64,000 nucleotides of DNA from CAYXFD01 sp964464175 (GTDB lineage Bacteria; Cloacimonadota; Cloacimonadia; Cloacimonadales; JAJBBL01), in the NCBI GenBank assembly GCA_964464175.1, contig CAYXFD010000011.1, positions 1-64,000 on the forward strand, given 5' to 3'. The stretch's first letter is position 1; every line of letters begins with the position of its first letter. The translations under genes and the position numbers were made by a program. The notes under the pieces are model-generated. The model made no database searches. It was not told the origin of the DNA and saw nothing but the letters and a program-made list of their open reading frames with translations. Shown here in pieces: positions 45,023 through 54,821 of this stretch.

Positions 45023-45886
45023 TTAGAAAGACATCCCCAAACCGGCGGTAACGATCTGATAATTGGAAAGAGTATAATCAACGTTAAGATGAACAAAAGG
45101 AATTATTGCATAACGGAAACCGGCGGTCATCCGGAAGCTATTATCTCCATCGATATCGAACTTAATCTCATCCGTCCCGATAGTATCGATAGGTTGGTAC
45201 TTTGCTGTGAGCGTTGTTTTTTCGTATCCCAGACCACCGTATAAGGTCCACATAAGTAATCTTTTGCTGGCATGAGCATTAACAGCAATACTCGTTATTC
45301 CAATCGCATCTCCGACATCGAGCGACTGATATGCACCCTGTACTGCCAGATGTAACGGAAAGAGAGGTATATATTGATCGATACTATGCTTTAAACCGAC
45401 TCCCCAGAAAGTGACATCTCCATAATCACCCATTTCCAGAGGCGGCAGGTAGCGTAGTGATAACTCATTTCCGGCTGGTAAACCGAACCGGAATTGCGGG
45501 ATGAAGAGAGGAACAAGCGAAACATTAAAGCCATCAGGTAAAACTTTTACTCCCGAATGTTCTGCACCTTTGTCACCGAAAACAGTAGCACTTTCATAGC
45601 TGACACCTTCCACTTCTCCTTGGAAAGTTTTCTCCGAACTCGGTACCATTGCCAGCATCATATGGAAATTAAATCCGAAACGGACAGGCCTTAAGATACT
45701 CGGATTCAGGACATCTGCCGTATTATAGAGACCGGAGTTCAGATTTGATCCGAAAGCAGTGACCAATGGGCGGATATACTCTCTGGCATTCTCTTCTGCT
45801 AAATCTTTCAGTCTATCTTCAAGCTCCGATGCTATCAGTCCGCTGAACAGTAACAACAAAGAAACAACTGCGATTAATACTTTCAT
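45023..45886 (-). CDS. Predicted outer-membrane beta-barrel protein (DUF6588-like)
   Basis: About 287 residues. The ATG at 45886 is preceded by GGAGG; an in-frame start further up is weaker. A signal peptide (LLLFSGLIAS) is followed by alternating hydrophobic strands, FGLPAGNELSLRYLPPLEMG and a C-terminal strand ending in Phe (YQIVTAGLGMSF), typical of barrels folded by BAM. By eye it resembles DUF6588 proteins of Bacteroidota-type genomes. Function unknown, probably structural or porin-like. Confidence 0.75.
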   Translation of the reverse strand: MKVLIAVVSLLLLFSGLIASELEDRLKDLAEENAREYIRPLVTAFGSNLNSGLYNTADVLNPSILRPVRFGFNFHMMLAMVPSSEKTFQGEVEGVSYESATVFGDKGAEHSGVKVLPDGFNVSLVPLFIPQFRFGLPAGNELSLRYLPPLEMGDYGDVTFWGVGLKHSIDQYIPLFPLHLAVQGAYQSLDVGDAIGITSIAVNAHASKRLLMWTLYGGLGYEKTTLTAKYQPIDTIGTDEIKFDIDGDNSFRMTAGFRYAIIPFVHLNVDYTLSNYQIVTAGLGMSF

Positions 45887-46126
45887 AACAACCTCCACGG
45901 TACAATTATCTATCTTTTTACTCAAAAGATCCTGAATAAGGATGTGTATCCTTAGTTACAAGATCAATCTTAATTATCTGCCGGAGATATTTGTCAATAA
46001 ATCTTTGATGTCCGGAAAGCCTGAAAACCAGAGAATAGAGTCAAAAGAATAGTTCGACAAACGTGGGAACCTGGAATCTTATTCCGGTTTCAGGTTTTCC
46101 ATGGCTGCAGGTTTGCAATTGACTAT

Positions 46127-47086
46127 TTAACTATGGTTTCTCAGGTTTAATTCCATCGGGTGCGGATTAAGATAGAACTGCTCTGCCAGGTACGGCTTGT
46201 TATATTTTCGCACATAATGGTTGACCAGAGTTATTGGGACAATGAGCGGATAATGCTCGTCACGGAAAGCCTGAATGATCTCGAGAAGCTCTGCTTTTTC
46301 AGCTGCTGTAATGTCCTTTTTAAAATAACCGAGAATATGATGCAGGACATTTTGATGCTTTCTCCGGGTAGCGATACGAGCTGTCCCTTCCATCAGCAAA
46401 TGGAGATACCTGTTTTTAATTTCGTCAAAGGGAGAATGGGCAGCATCCGCTACCAGTTTACCCATAACTCTGTAATGTTCAGGGCTGTGAGCCATGATCA
46501 GAAGTTTATGGCGAGTATGAAATCTAACCAGATCTCCGGTTTGAGGACCTTTTCCCTGCATTTGCTGCCACCTCTGAACGATGAAGATCCTTTCTATGAA
46601 ATTTTCCCTCAATAAAGGATCGTTAAGCCGTCCATCTTCTTCGACCGGTAAAAGAGGGTAATGCTTCATAAAGGTTCCGGCAAACAAACCGACCCCCTTT
46701 TTCTGAGCGGCGCCACCTTTTTCGGAATAGATCTTGACTCTTTCCATGCCGCTGCTTGGCGATCTGCTTTTAAAGATAAATCCGCAAAGGTTCTCTTGCT
46801 CCAGTTCCTTAACCCGTTTACCAGAAAAAGAGAGCATCCTCTCTGTATGATCGATACCGGTGTTGGTAGTAAGTAATCTGGGGTTTTCCAAATCTCCGAC
46901 CAAACGCATTGCTTCCCGGGGAACCGGCAAGCCGGATTCTACTTCGGGGCAAACAGAAACATATTCCACAAAAGGACCAAGAATTTCTGCCAAAAACCGG
47001 TCATACTTATGCTGTCCGTCATAACGAACTTTCTCACCAAGCAGGCAGCTACTGATCCCAAGCCGTATTTTTTCACTTTTATCCAT
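46127..47086 (-). CDS. YbgA-like protein: TudS (DUF523) + DUF1722
   Basis: A 319-residue two-domain protein. Residues 1-150 are DUF523/TudS, a [4Fe-4S] thiouracil desulfidase fold; 160-310 are DUF1722. Cluster-type Cys: C14 (ISSCLLG), C46 (SVCPEV) and C101. The motif that normally ends in SPSCG reads SPSSG here, with Ser at residue 112 encoded by AGC. Loss of that ligand would alter the cluster. GGAGG lies 4 bases before the ATG. It is a single-gene unit, convergent with nothing close. Confidence 0.9.
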   Translation of the reverse strand: MDKSEKIRLGISSCLLGEKVRYDGQHKYDRFLAEILGPFVEYVSVCPEVESGLPVPREAMRLVGDLENPRLLTTNTGIDHTERMLSFSGKRVKELEQENLCGFIFKSRSPSSGMERVKIYSEKGGAAQKKGVGLFAGTFMKHYPLLPVEEDGRLNDPLLRENFIERIFIVQRWQQMQGKGPQTGDLVRFHTRHKLLIMAHSPEHYRVMGKLVADAAHSPFDEIKNRYLHLLMEGTARIATRRKHQNVLHHILGYFKKDITAAEKAELLEIIQAFRDEHYPLIVPITLVNHYVRKYNKPYLAEQFYLNPHPMELNLRNHS

Positions 47087-47371
47087 AACACCTCCAATGG
47101 AGAGACGATAGTAAGAGTATGTTTATTTGACAAGGAAATACATCAGCAAGAACGAAATTTTTTCGGAAAACAGAGCTTATCTGCTCTCGGTTCAGTTGAA
47201 TAGAGGGGTTGCCGGGCTGGTGGTTATTTCGGTATTGCTGCTTGATATTTCAGTGTTATCCTCTCCTGTTCAGTTGGTTAATAGCCCGGAGCTCGTCCTT
47301 GAGAGTCTCTTTTTTATTGACTCAAAAGGGAGTGACAAGAATTATCAAACAAAAAGCAAAGGGATGATTTA

Positions 47372-49798
47372 ATGAAGAGGAAAAAAGGATTAGAACCGAT
47401 AATAAAGAGAGATCTTCTGGAACCGTTGCTGAATAATCGCTACGAACACTGGATATTTGTCGGATTGATTGTCATTCTTTTATCGATTTTCTTTTTCCGT
47501 ATGGCTTATCTTGGTTATGTTCCCAAAGCGGGTGATACCCTGCAATGGAGGGGGGCAGCAGAAGTTCTGATCAATTACAATGAAGAAAACCCTGATCAGG
47601 CTTTGTGGAACAGCAATCTTTTTGCCGGTATGCCCGGCTATTTAATCAGCCTCCCTGATAAATACCCCTTCCTGAAAAGTATCTTTAATCTGGTAACCGG
47701 AAATCTCATCAGTTGGCAGGTTTTTTTCATGATCCTCGGTGGCTTGGGAATGTATGTTCTGATGCTGTCTTTCGGTTTTAAACCGGTTCAAGCTTTTATC
47801 TGCGGCATTGCCTTCGCTCTCTCCTGTCATTTTATCGGACTGCTTGAGATAGGTCATGCCACCAAATTCCGGGCAATTGTCTATATCCCCTGGATATTCT
47901 GGGGGGTCAACTATATCTTTAAAAACCGTGATATACTCGGGATGGGTCTTACCGCCATGTTTCTCATTCTGCAATTGCGGGAAAACCACGTGCAGATTAC
48001 ATATTATACGATGATAATGCTCGCCGTATATCTGATCTTCAGTTTCTTCTGGCATCTGAAGGATTTCGAAACCAAAAAGTATTTTATTGCCTTGATACTT
48101 CTTCTGCTCACTTTTCTGATTGCCGGTATAGCTGTAGCTCAACCCTATCTGAGTGTCTGGGAATACGGTCATTACACGATCAGAGGGGGTGAATCGGGAC
48201 TGGCAAGAGACTATGCCACAAGCTGGTCTTTCCATCCTCTGGAGATGCTTACCTTTATCATTCCGGATTTCTTCGGCGGTATCGCCCCTTTCTATTGGGG
48301 ATGGATGCCTTTTACCCAGACCTATATGTACATGGGAATCATCATCTTCATCTTAGCCCTTCTGGCAATTTTTGCCTGGAAAGACCGGATAGTAAAGATG
48401 TTAACGGCTGTTACCCTGGTAAGCCTTCTTTTTTCTTTTGGCAGACATTTTCCCCTGCTGACGAACCTATTGCACGAATATTTTCCTCTCTTCAACAAAT
48501 TTCGTGTTCCGGCAATGATTCTTGTTCTGGCACAGTTTAGCGTTGTGGTCTTAGCTGGCTACGGACTCCGTTTGATTATCGATAAGTTTCAGCAGGATGA
48601 CTGGAAATTTAAGCGTCTGATCAGTAAGTTGGCTCTCTTTTCGTTTATTGCCTTTCTGGTATTTATGCTGCTCACTGCTGCCGGAGCCTGGTCAGTATTA
48701 CCCTTTGAACATGCAAACGATTCAGCCCGTTATGAACCGAACCAGATAGAATTTTTACAGGAACAGAGACTGGAAAGATTTGAACAGAGCGGTTTGATCG
48801 CCTTCGGTTTTGCTGCCCAGTTCTTCCTCTTTTCTTTGCTGCTGGTCAGGAGAAAAGGACTGTCACCTTCTCTCTACCTGATCTTAATAGCTGCCCTGGT
48901 AATAACCGATTTGATGATCATCAATAAGCGGCATCTCGGGAATTTGGTGCCCGGAAAGCAGATAGAGACGGAATTCAAAATGACCGAAGCAGATAAGTTT
49001 CTCTTACAGGATGAGGAGATTTTCAGAATTTATCCCATTGCCGGAGAATTCGGGCAGAGCAGATGGGCCTATTATCATCAAACAATAGGGGGATACCATG
49101 GAGCTAAGCTGCAGCGGTACCAGGATATCCTTGATAATTCCCTGAATGCCGAACTCCATTATCGGATACCGATCAACTGGAATATTGTTAATATGCTCAA
49201 TGTTAAGTATCTTATTTCCCCTGTCCAACTACCTTTTGATAATCTTCGTTATGCTTCCTATGACCGGGAAAGAAGAGTCACGATCTATGAAAATCCGGAA
49301 TACCTGGGAAGAGCCTGGTTTGTCGAAAATGTAGAAACGATAAATGAACCGAGACAGATCTTCCGCAGGCTTAATCATCCCGATTTCAATCCTGCTCACT
49401 CTGCAATTCTTGAGCAGGAAATACCAAAGATCGAGAAACCGGACAGCACCTTTGTTGATCTGAAAACTTTCTCTCTTCATAATCTCGAATTTGATGTTGC
49501 CACCGACAGGAATAGTCTCTTGGTGGTTAGTGAAATATACTACCCTGCAGGTTGGAATGCCTATCTGAATGGGAGAGAGATAGATATCTATCCGGTGAAC
49601 TATATCCTGAGAGGCCTGGTAATACCTCCCGGAGAGCATCAGCTGGAGATGAGGTTTGAACCGGAAAGCTACCGGATAAGTCTGATTCTTAGTTTGATTG
49701 GCTTGATCATTACTACCATTCTGGTGATTGCCGGAACAGTTCTCTATATCAGAAAGAACTATCGCGGCGAGATAGTTTATGTCATTAAAAGTGAGTAA
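47372..49798 (+). CDS. YfhO-family large membrane protein
   Basis: 808 residues with about 12 membrane helices in the first ~510 residues and a soluble periplasmic C-domain (about 540-775) before a last helix. Features of the YfhO/lipid-linked glycosyltransferase-like class are AGDTLQWRGAAEVLINY, LQLRENHVQITYY, FHPLEMLTFIIPDFFGG and FPLFNKFRVPAMIL. In Bacillus YfhO glycosylates teichoic acid; here a surface-glycan role is inferred. It begins 1 base into the stop of a doubtful 81-codon frame. Its end overlaps the rsmI-like gene by 20 bases. Confidence 0.83.
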   Translation: MKRKKGLEPIIKRDLLEPLLNNRYEHWIFVGLIVILLSIFFFRMAYLGYVPKAGDTLQWRGAAEVLINYNEENPDQALWNSNLFAGMPGYLISLPDKYPFLKSIFNLVTGNLISWQVFFMILGGLGMYVLMLSFGFKPVQAFICGIAFALSCHFIGLLEIGHATKFRAIVYIPWIFWGVNYIFKNRDILGMGLTAMFLILQLRENHVQITYYTMIMLAVYLIFSFFWHLKDFETKKYFIALILLLLTFLIAGIAVAQPYLSVWEYGHYTIRGGESGLARDYATSWSFHPLEMLTFIIPDFFGGIAPFYWGWMPFTQTYMYMGIIIFILALLAIFAWKDRIVKMLTAVTLVSLLFSFGRHFPLLTNLLHEYFPLFNKFRVPAMILVLAQFSVVVLAGYGLRLIIDKFQQDDWKFKRLISKLALFSFIAFLVFMLLTAAGAWSVLPFEHANDSARYEPNQIEFLQEQRLERFEQSGLIAFGFAAQFFLFSLLLVRRKGLSPSLYLILIAALVITDLMIINKRHLGNLVPGKQIETEFKMTEADKFLLQDEEIFRIYPIAGEFGQSRWAYYHQTIGGYHGAKLQRYQDILDNSLNAELHYRIPINWNIVNMLNVKYLISPVQLPFDNLRYASYDRERRVTIYENPEYLGRAWFVENVETINEPRQIFRRLNHPDFNPAHSAILEQEIPKIEKPDSTFVDLKTFSLHNLEFDVATDRNSLLVVSEIYYPAGWNAYLNGREIDIYPVNYILRGLVIPPGEHQLEMRFEPESYRISLILSLIGLIITTILVIAGTVLYIRKNYRGEIVYVIKSE

Positions 49799-50534
49799 AA
49801 TTGAGCAGCTATTCCAGCAGGCGGCCAAAGAAGAGATCAAACCGGGCTTGTATGTAATAGCTACCGATATCGGGAATCCGGCTGATATAACGGTAAGGGC
49901 TTTAGCTGTCCTCAGCAGGGTTGATTTCATCATCTGCGAAGAACGGCGGATTGGAGAAAGCTTTTGTAAACGATACGGGATAGATAAACCGCTGGAACTG
50001 CTCAACGAACATAACGAAGCGAAAAATACCGTAACCTTACTGCACAAGATGATCACTTCGCAGATCAGGGCAGCCTTGATCTCTGATAACGGCACTCCTC
50101 TCTTTGCTGACCCGGGGAGCAGATTAGTCAAAGAATGTCTCTATCACAGGATCCCTGTTTTTCCTATTCCCGGTGCTTCCTCTCTGATGGCAGCCCTGAT
50201 GACGGCAGGGAGAAAGAGCCAGCGTTTTTTTTATTACGGTTTCCTGCCTGCTGCCAAAGAGGAAAGGATAAAAGAACTCAGACAACTGAAAGACAGAGAT
50301 CAGGACGATACGATATTCCTGGAGACCCCTTACAGGCTGAAGCAGTTTCTCAGAGATATGAGAATGGTGCTGGGAAAACAGCGGGAAGGAATTATTGCCT
50401 ATAGGCTTACCTGCCCGGAAGAGAGGATCATTTCCGGTAATCTTACAGAACTGGAGACAGAAGCAGAAAAATTGCCCAAAGGTGAGTTTGTCTTCATTCT
50501 ATTAGGGAAAGAGGGCTTTCGCAGAAGGAAATGA
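49779..50534 (+). CDS. RsmI-like SAM-dependent methyltransferase
   Basis: A 251-residue tetrapyrrole-methylase-fold protein. Typical RsmI, the 16S rRNA C1402 ribose methylase, has PTPIGNLxDIT, EDTR and SDAGTPLxxDPG; here the matches are ATDIGNPADIT, EERR and SDNGTPLFADPG, and ARELTK is AYRLTC. The fold and SAM loop (PIPGASSLMAAL) are retained, so it is a divergent RsmI or a paralogue with another target. It overlaps the upstream gene by 20 bases and recG by 4 bases (ATGA). Confidence 0.83.
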   Translation: MSLKVSKIEQLFQQAAKEEIKPGLYVIATDIGNPADITVRALAVLSRVDFIICEERRIGESFCKRYGIDKPLELLNEHNEAKNTVTLLHKMITSQIRAALISDNGTPLFADPGSRLVKECLYHRIPVFPIPGASSLMAALMTAGRKSQRFFYYGFLPAAKEERIKELRQLKDRDQDDTIFLETPYRLKQFLRDMRMVLGKQREGIIAYRLTCPEERIISGNLTELETEAEKLPKGEFVFILLGKEGFRRRK

Positions 50535-52627
50535 ATGAGAATCTTAGCAAAGATATTCGCTTTCTTAAGGGTGTCGGTCCCCAAAAAGCTTTCAAACTCA
50601 AACAGGCAGGTATTCTGACTATAGCAGATCTTTTGCTCTATATTCCGCGAACCTACACCGAGAGAGAATATTGCGGTAAAATCGAGTCAATGGAACCCGG
50701 AAAACGCTACAAGATCCTTCTGCAGCTTAAGAGTATCAAACAGATCTTCATCAAAGGAAGAGGGAGGCAGCTGCGGGCTATCTTCACCGATGGGAATAAA
50801 GAGATCAGTGCTGCCTGGTTTAACTTTCAGTTTTGGCAGCTTTCCCGGCTGCAGCCGGGTGTAAAGGTACTACTTGAGGGTGAATTAAGAGAATACCGTA
50901 ATAACCTGCAATTAGTACATCCTGCTTATGAAATCGTCGAGGAGGACATCAGCAGAGAAGAGACGGCAGAATATGAAAAAGGAGATGACCGGATAATACC
51001 GGTATATCCCCTAACTGCTGAGCTTAATCAGAATATTTTGCGGAAGTTGATCCGGCAGGCTTATCAGGATTATCAGGAATTCATATCCGAAACTCTTCCC
51101 GCTGGTATTCTGCAGAAACACTTGCTCTTGAGCCTTTCCGATAGTATCCGGATCCTTCATTTTCCTCAAAGCCTGAAAGAAATAGAAACGGCAAGAAAAA
51201 GACTGGTTTTTGAAGAACTCTTTTATCATCAACTGATGCTTGCCCGGCTCTACAGGAAAAACAGCACTGATAACAATGGTATCTCCTTTGAGATTAAAAA
51301 GAAGCAGACCACCCGGCTGAAAGAATCACTTTCCTTTACCCTCACAACCGCCCAGAAAAGGGTTCTGAGAGAAATAGTTGCCGATATGGAGAGTTCCCGG
51401 AGAATGAACAGGCTCCTGCAGGGAGATGTCGGTTCGGGAAAAACAATTGTAGCCCTCTTTGCTATGCTCCTGGCTATCGAAAACGGCTACCAGGCAGTAA
51501 TGCTTGTTCCAACAGAAATCCTTGCCAAACAACACTTTCAAACGATTACAAATCTGCTGGCAGACCAGCCGGAGATTGTGATCAGTCTCCTTTTGGGCGG
51601 TAAGCGGAAAGGCAGCAAAGAAATCCTGAAAGACATAGCTGCCGGGGTTTCCCGGATTATCATCGGGACTCATGCCCTGCTCGAACAAAAGGTCGTGTTC
51701 CAACGGGCCGGGCTGGTCGTAATTGACGAACAGCAACGCTTCGGAGTGCAGCAGAGAGCAGTATTACCAGCCAGGATCGGAAATCCTGATATCCTCTACC
51801 TGTCGGCGACCCCTATTCCCCGCTCTTTGGCTCTGACTATCTACGGAGATCTCGATATCTCTGTTCTTGATGAGCTCCCTCCTTTCAGGAAACCGGTTGT
51901 TACAACCCAGAAAACGGCAGACCGTAAGGGAGAAGTTTACCAGAAGATACCCGGATACATCAGACAAGGTAAGCAAATCTATATGGTCTGTCCCCTGATC
52001 AGTGAGACTGAGAAACTCGATCTTTTAGATGCGGAAAGACTATTCCGGTACCTCAAAGATGATGTCTTCCCCGGTTACCGGATAGATTTGATCCACAGCA
52101 GAATGAAATCTGCTGAGAAAGAGGCTGTAATGCAGAGATTCCAGCAAAGGAAGACCGATATTCTCGTCTCCACAACGGTTATCGAGGTAGGAGTTGATGT
52201 CCCCAACGCCTCTGTGATGATTATCGAGCATGCTGAGAGATTCGGCTTGAGTCAGTTGCATCAACTGAGAGGAAGAGTAGGGAGAGGATCAGATGAATCC
52301 TGTTGCTTCCTTATTGCCTATAAACCTGTATCGGCAACAGCCCGGAAAAGATTGAAGATCATGACCGAAACAACTGACGGTTTCCTGATCGCCGAAAAAG
52401 ATCTGGAAATCCGGGGTCCGGGAGAGTTTTTTGGGACAAATCAATCCGGGATTCCCCTTTTTCGCTTTACCGATCTGAGAGAAGACCTGGAAATCCTGAG
52501 GCTGGCAAGAGCAGAAGCAAGAGAGATTGCCCTTAAAGATCATACCTTCTCCGAACCGGAGAACAGCATTATCAGAGAACAGTTCCGGAGACTCTATCGG
52601 GAGAAAGAAAAACTCTTCAATTATTAA
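50531..52627 (+). CDS. recG: ATP-dependent DNA helicase RecG
   Basis: A 698-residue superfamily 2 helicase that remodels stalled forks and Holliday junctions. The wedge domain (residues 1-230) includes FLKGVGPQKAFKLKQAGI. Helicase motifs: Walker A GDVGSGKT (K304), Walker B VIDEQQRFGVQQR (DEQQ where DEQH is common), LSATPIPRSLALT, STTVIEVGVDVP and QLRGRVGRG. The C-terminus NSIIREQFRRLYREKEKLF is the RecG end. It is translationally coupled to the rsmI-like gene by a 4-base overlap. Confidence 0.97.
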   Translation: MNENLSKDIRFLKGVGPQKAFKLKQAGILTIADLLLYIPRTYTEREYCGKIESMEPGKRYKILLQLKSIKQIFIKGRGRQLRAIFTDGNKEISAAWFNFQFWQLSRLQPGVKVLLEGELREYRNNLQLVHPAYEIVEEDISREETAEYEKGDDRIIPVYPLTAELNQNILRKLIRQAYQDYQEFISETLPAGILQKHLLLSLSDSIRILHFPQSLKEIETARKRLVFEELFYHQLMLARLYRKNSTDNNGISFEIKKKQTTRLKESLSFTLTTAQKRVLREIVADMESSRRMNRLLQGDVGSGKTIVALFAMLLAIENGYQAVMLVPTEILAKQHFQTITNLLADQPEIVISLLLGGKRKGSKEILKDIAAGVSRIIIGTHALLEQKVVFQRAGLVVIDEQQRFGVQQRAVLPARIGNPDILYLSATPIPRSLALTIYGDLDISVLDELPPFRKPVVTTQKTADRKGEVYQKIPGYIRQGKQIYMVCPLISETEKLDLLDAERLFRYLKDDVFPGYRIDLIHSRMKSAEKEAVMQRFQQRKTDILVSTTVIEVGVDVPNASVMIIEHAERFGLSQLHQLRGRVGRGSDESCCFLIAYKPVSATARKRLKIMTETTDGFLIAEKDLEIRGPGEFFGTNQSGIPLFRFTDLREDLEILRLARAEAREIALKDHTFSEPENSIIREQFRRLYREKEKLFNY

Positions 52628-53115
52628 CCTCAGCGGCTTTCTTGAGGGGAGACTGTTCTTAAACTGATCAAGCAATGAGTAGTTCTGTTGGCTTTGTTAG
52701 TCTAAATGAGTGGGCTGCTTTATCATTTTCCCGGATATTTCCGTCTTTACAGGGAGTGGATTTGTTTTCTTTTGATTATAGTTCCTGATCTGCAGTGAGC
52801 GTAGCGATAATGCAGGTCAAGGAACTCCTTTTGGGGTGGCCGGCGGGAACAGAAAAAGAACAGTCTCCTCTCCGTAAAAGTAGGAGTGGGTTGATATTTC
52901 TCTTGACAAATCATCCTCTCTTAATAATTTAGGATAATAGTGAAATGTATGCAAATTATATCAAAAAAGTGACCTCTTTGTTAGTTTCTTATTGCGTGTG
53001 AATCAGCACTTAGCAGTTTACTGGCTGATCAGGAAAAGTACCGTCTGCAATCTTCTAAGTGTTTATCTCCGAAAGCAACAAACAACAACAGAGAAATAAC
53101 AAAAGGAGAAAAATT
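52628..53115. other. Intergenic region after recG with one promoter-like site
   Basis: About 490 bases without a gene. Near 52788-52830 TGATCTGCA and TGCAGGTCA form an imperfect hairpin. A promoter-like site is at 52903-52930. No RNA gene is recognised. Confidence 0.45.
52903..52930 (+). promoter_or_regulatory. Possible sigma70-type promoter for the GNAT-racemase operon
   Basis: TTGACA (52903-52908), a 16-base spacer, then TAATTT. The -35 is perfect and the -10 weak. It lies about 185 bases before the acetyltransferase start. Confidence 0.4.
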
Positions 53116-53562
53116 ATGTTAGAACTGAAAGTTTTCAAATCCGAAAAGGAGATGCAGGATACCCTTACCCGGGAAGAGGTGGTTGATTTCTTATACAACC
53201 ATTTAGACCGGTTCAGAGACGAGAAAGATGCAATAAATAAATCAATCAATTATGCCTTTTCAGATGCTGAAGGGAAGGGAGGTTTTGTCCTGACGGCATT
53301 TTACGAAAATAAACTTGTCGGGGTACTGGTTATGAACAGTACCGGGATGAAAGAATTTATACCCGAAAATCTTCTCGTTTACATCGCGGTGGATGCCTCT
53401 TACCGCGGCAAAGGTTTCGGTAAACAGATAATCAAGAAAGCAGCGGAAAGCTGTGATGGCGATATCGCTTTGCATGTTGAATATGACAATCCGGCAAAGC
53501 GGCTTTATGAGCGTCTTGGTTTTGTGTCAAAATACGCAGAAATGCGCTATAACAGGAATTGA
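53116..53562 (+). CDS. GNAT family N-acetyltransferase (operon with PLP racemase)
   Basis: About 148 residues, starting at ATG 53116 with AGGAG 7 bases upstream; an in-frame TTG at 53059 would add a Gln/Lys-rich stretch with no support. The acetyl-CoA loop is YRGKGFGKQIIKKAAE (about residues 97-112), with the RGxGxG/A pattern. Then comes ALHVEYDNPAKRLYERLGF, the usual GNAT end. The substrate is probably an amino acid or small amine, given the racemase 5 bases downstream, but this is inference. Confidence 0.87.
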   Translation: MLELKVFKSEKEMQDTLTREEVVDFLYNHLDRFRDEKDAINKSINYAFSDAEGKGGFVLTAFYENKLVGVLVMNSTGMKEFIPENLLVYIAVDASYRGKGFGKQIIKKAAESCDGDIALHVEYDNPAKRLYERLGFVSKYAEMRYNRN

Positions 53563-53567
53563 TTAGA

Positions 53568-54659
53568 ATGGCAACCCTGAATATAGATACCGATGTTATC
53601 CTTGATAATATCAGAAAACTGAATGAATTTTTAGGGGAATACGCGATCAGCTGGTCAATAATTATGAAAGTGCTTAGCGGTAATCATCTCGTACTGGAAA
53701 AGATATTGAACAGTAAAGAACTGAAGAATATTCACTCCATTGGGGATTCCCATCTCTCTTGTCTCAAAAAGATAAAGCAGATCAATCCCAAAGCATTCAC
53801 GATCTATATAAAGCCGCCGGCAATAGATCAGATAAAGAATGTAGTAACTTATGCCGATGTCTCTCTGAATAGCAGTATTCACACAATTGAAGCTCTGAAC
53901 AAGGAAGCCCGGAAACAGAAAAAGAAACATAAGATAATCGTTATGATCGAACTCGGGGAATTGAGAGAAGGGGTAGTACGCGAGCAGATCCTCGATTTCT
54001 ATAAAAAGGTCTTTGAGCTTTCCAATATTGAAGTAATAGGGATAGGTACGAACTTAGGCTGTATGTACGGAATTGAACCTACCTTTGATAAACTTATCCA
54101 GCTCTGTCTCTATAAAAGAGTGATCGAACTTACCTTTAACCGTAAGATAGACCTTGTTTCCGGAGGTTCTTCCATAACCCTGCCCCTCGTGGGAAAAGGG
54201 AAAAGACCGAAAGAGGTTAACCATTTCCGGATCGGAGAAGCTGTGTTTTTCGGAACCTCTCCTTTTACCAACAAAAGATTCAAGAATCTAAGCACTAAAG
54301 GTTTCGAGTTCCGGGCTAACATCATCGAACTTGCCCAGAAGGATACTGCCCCTGACGGTAATATCGGGGAAGGAAATATAGGTACAGTTCCCGAAGCTGA
54401 TAATGAGCGGGAGAAATCTTATCGGGCTATTCTCGATTTCGGTATTCTTGATGTCGATGTGGATGATATTTTCCCCTCGGATAAAAGTATTACTTTTGCC
54501 GGAACGACTTCGGATATGACAGTTTATGACTTAGGTGATAACAAGAAAAAGGATGGAAAACAAAAGTACAAAGTCGGAGACCAGATAGTTTTCAAACCGA
54601 ATTATATGGCTGTAGCCCGGCTGATGAACACCCCCTTTATCGAAAAAAAGATCATGTGA
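53568..54659 (+). CDS. PLP-dependent alanine/ornithine racemase family protein
   Basis: About 363 residues with an alanine-racemase-type TIM barrel: LNIDTDVILDNIRKL, then the PLP lysine K34 in IIMKVLSGN. Also visible are IVMIELGELREGV, GIGTNLGCMYGI (dinucleotide-like loop), LVSGGSSITLPLV and HFRIGEAVFFG. This pattern matches ornithine/lysine-type racemases rather than the two-domain Alr, though a late beta-rich part (270-355) is present. It begins 5 bases after the GNAT stop. The product is a D-amino acid; which one is unknown. Confidence 0.85.
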   Translation: MATLNIDTDVILDNIRKLNEFLGEYAISWSIIMKVLSGNHLVLEKILNSKELKNIHSIGDSHLSCLKKIKQINPKAFTIYIKPPAIDQIKNVVTYADVSLNSSIHTIEALNKEARKQKKKHKIIVMIELGELREGVVREQILDFYKKVFELSNIEVIGIGTNLGCMYGIEPTFDKLIQLCLYKRVIELTFNRKIDLVSGGSSITLPLVGKGKRPKEVNHFRIGEAVFFGTSPFTNKRFKNLSTKGFEFRANIIELAQKDTAPDGNIGEGNIGTVPEADNEREKSYRAILDFGILDVDVDDIFPSDKSITFAGTTSDMTVYDLGDNKKKDGKQKYKVGDQIVFKPNYMAVARLMNTPFIEKKIM

Positions 54660-54821
54660 TCCGGAACAGATACCTTTTCAGCTCATAGAGATCAAGAAAT
54701 AACCGCCGTCTATTCTACCCCGGTTTTTCCTGTTGCTGCTTTTTTCTCTCATTAATTTTTCGTTGACGTTTCTTTATTACTTCCGGGAAGATGCCTTTTA
54801 TTCATAATTTGAGGAGAGTAG

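Noticed and set aside
47127..47372. 81-codon hydrophobic frame just before the YfhO-like gene
   Set aside because: Starts at a TTG without a ribosome site, in a TTGACA word that may be a promoter. The stop-start overlap (TAATG) is suggestive but not enough.
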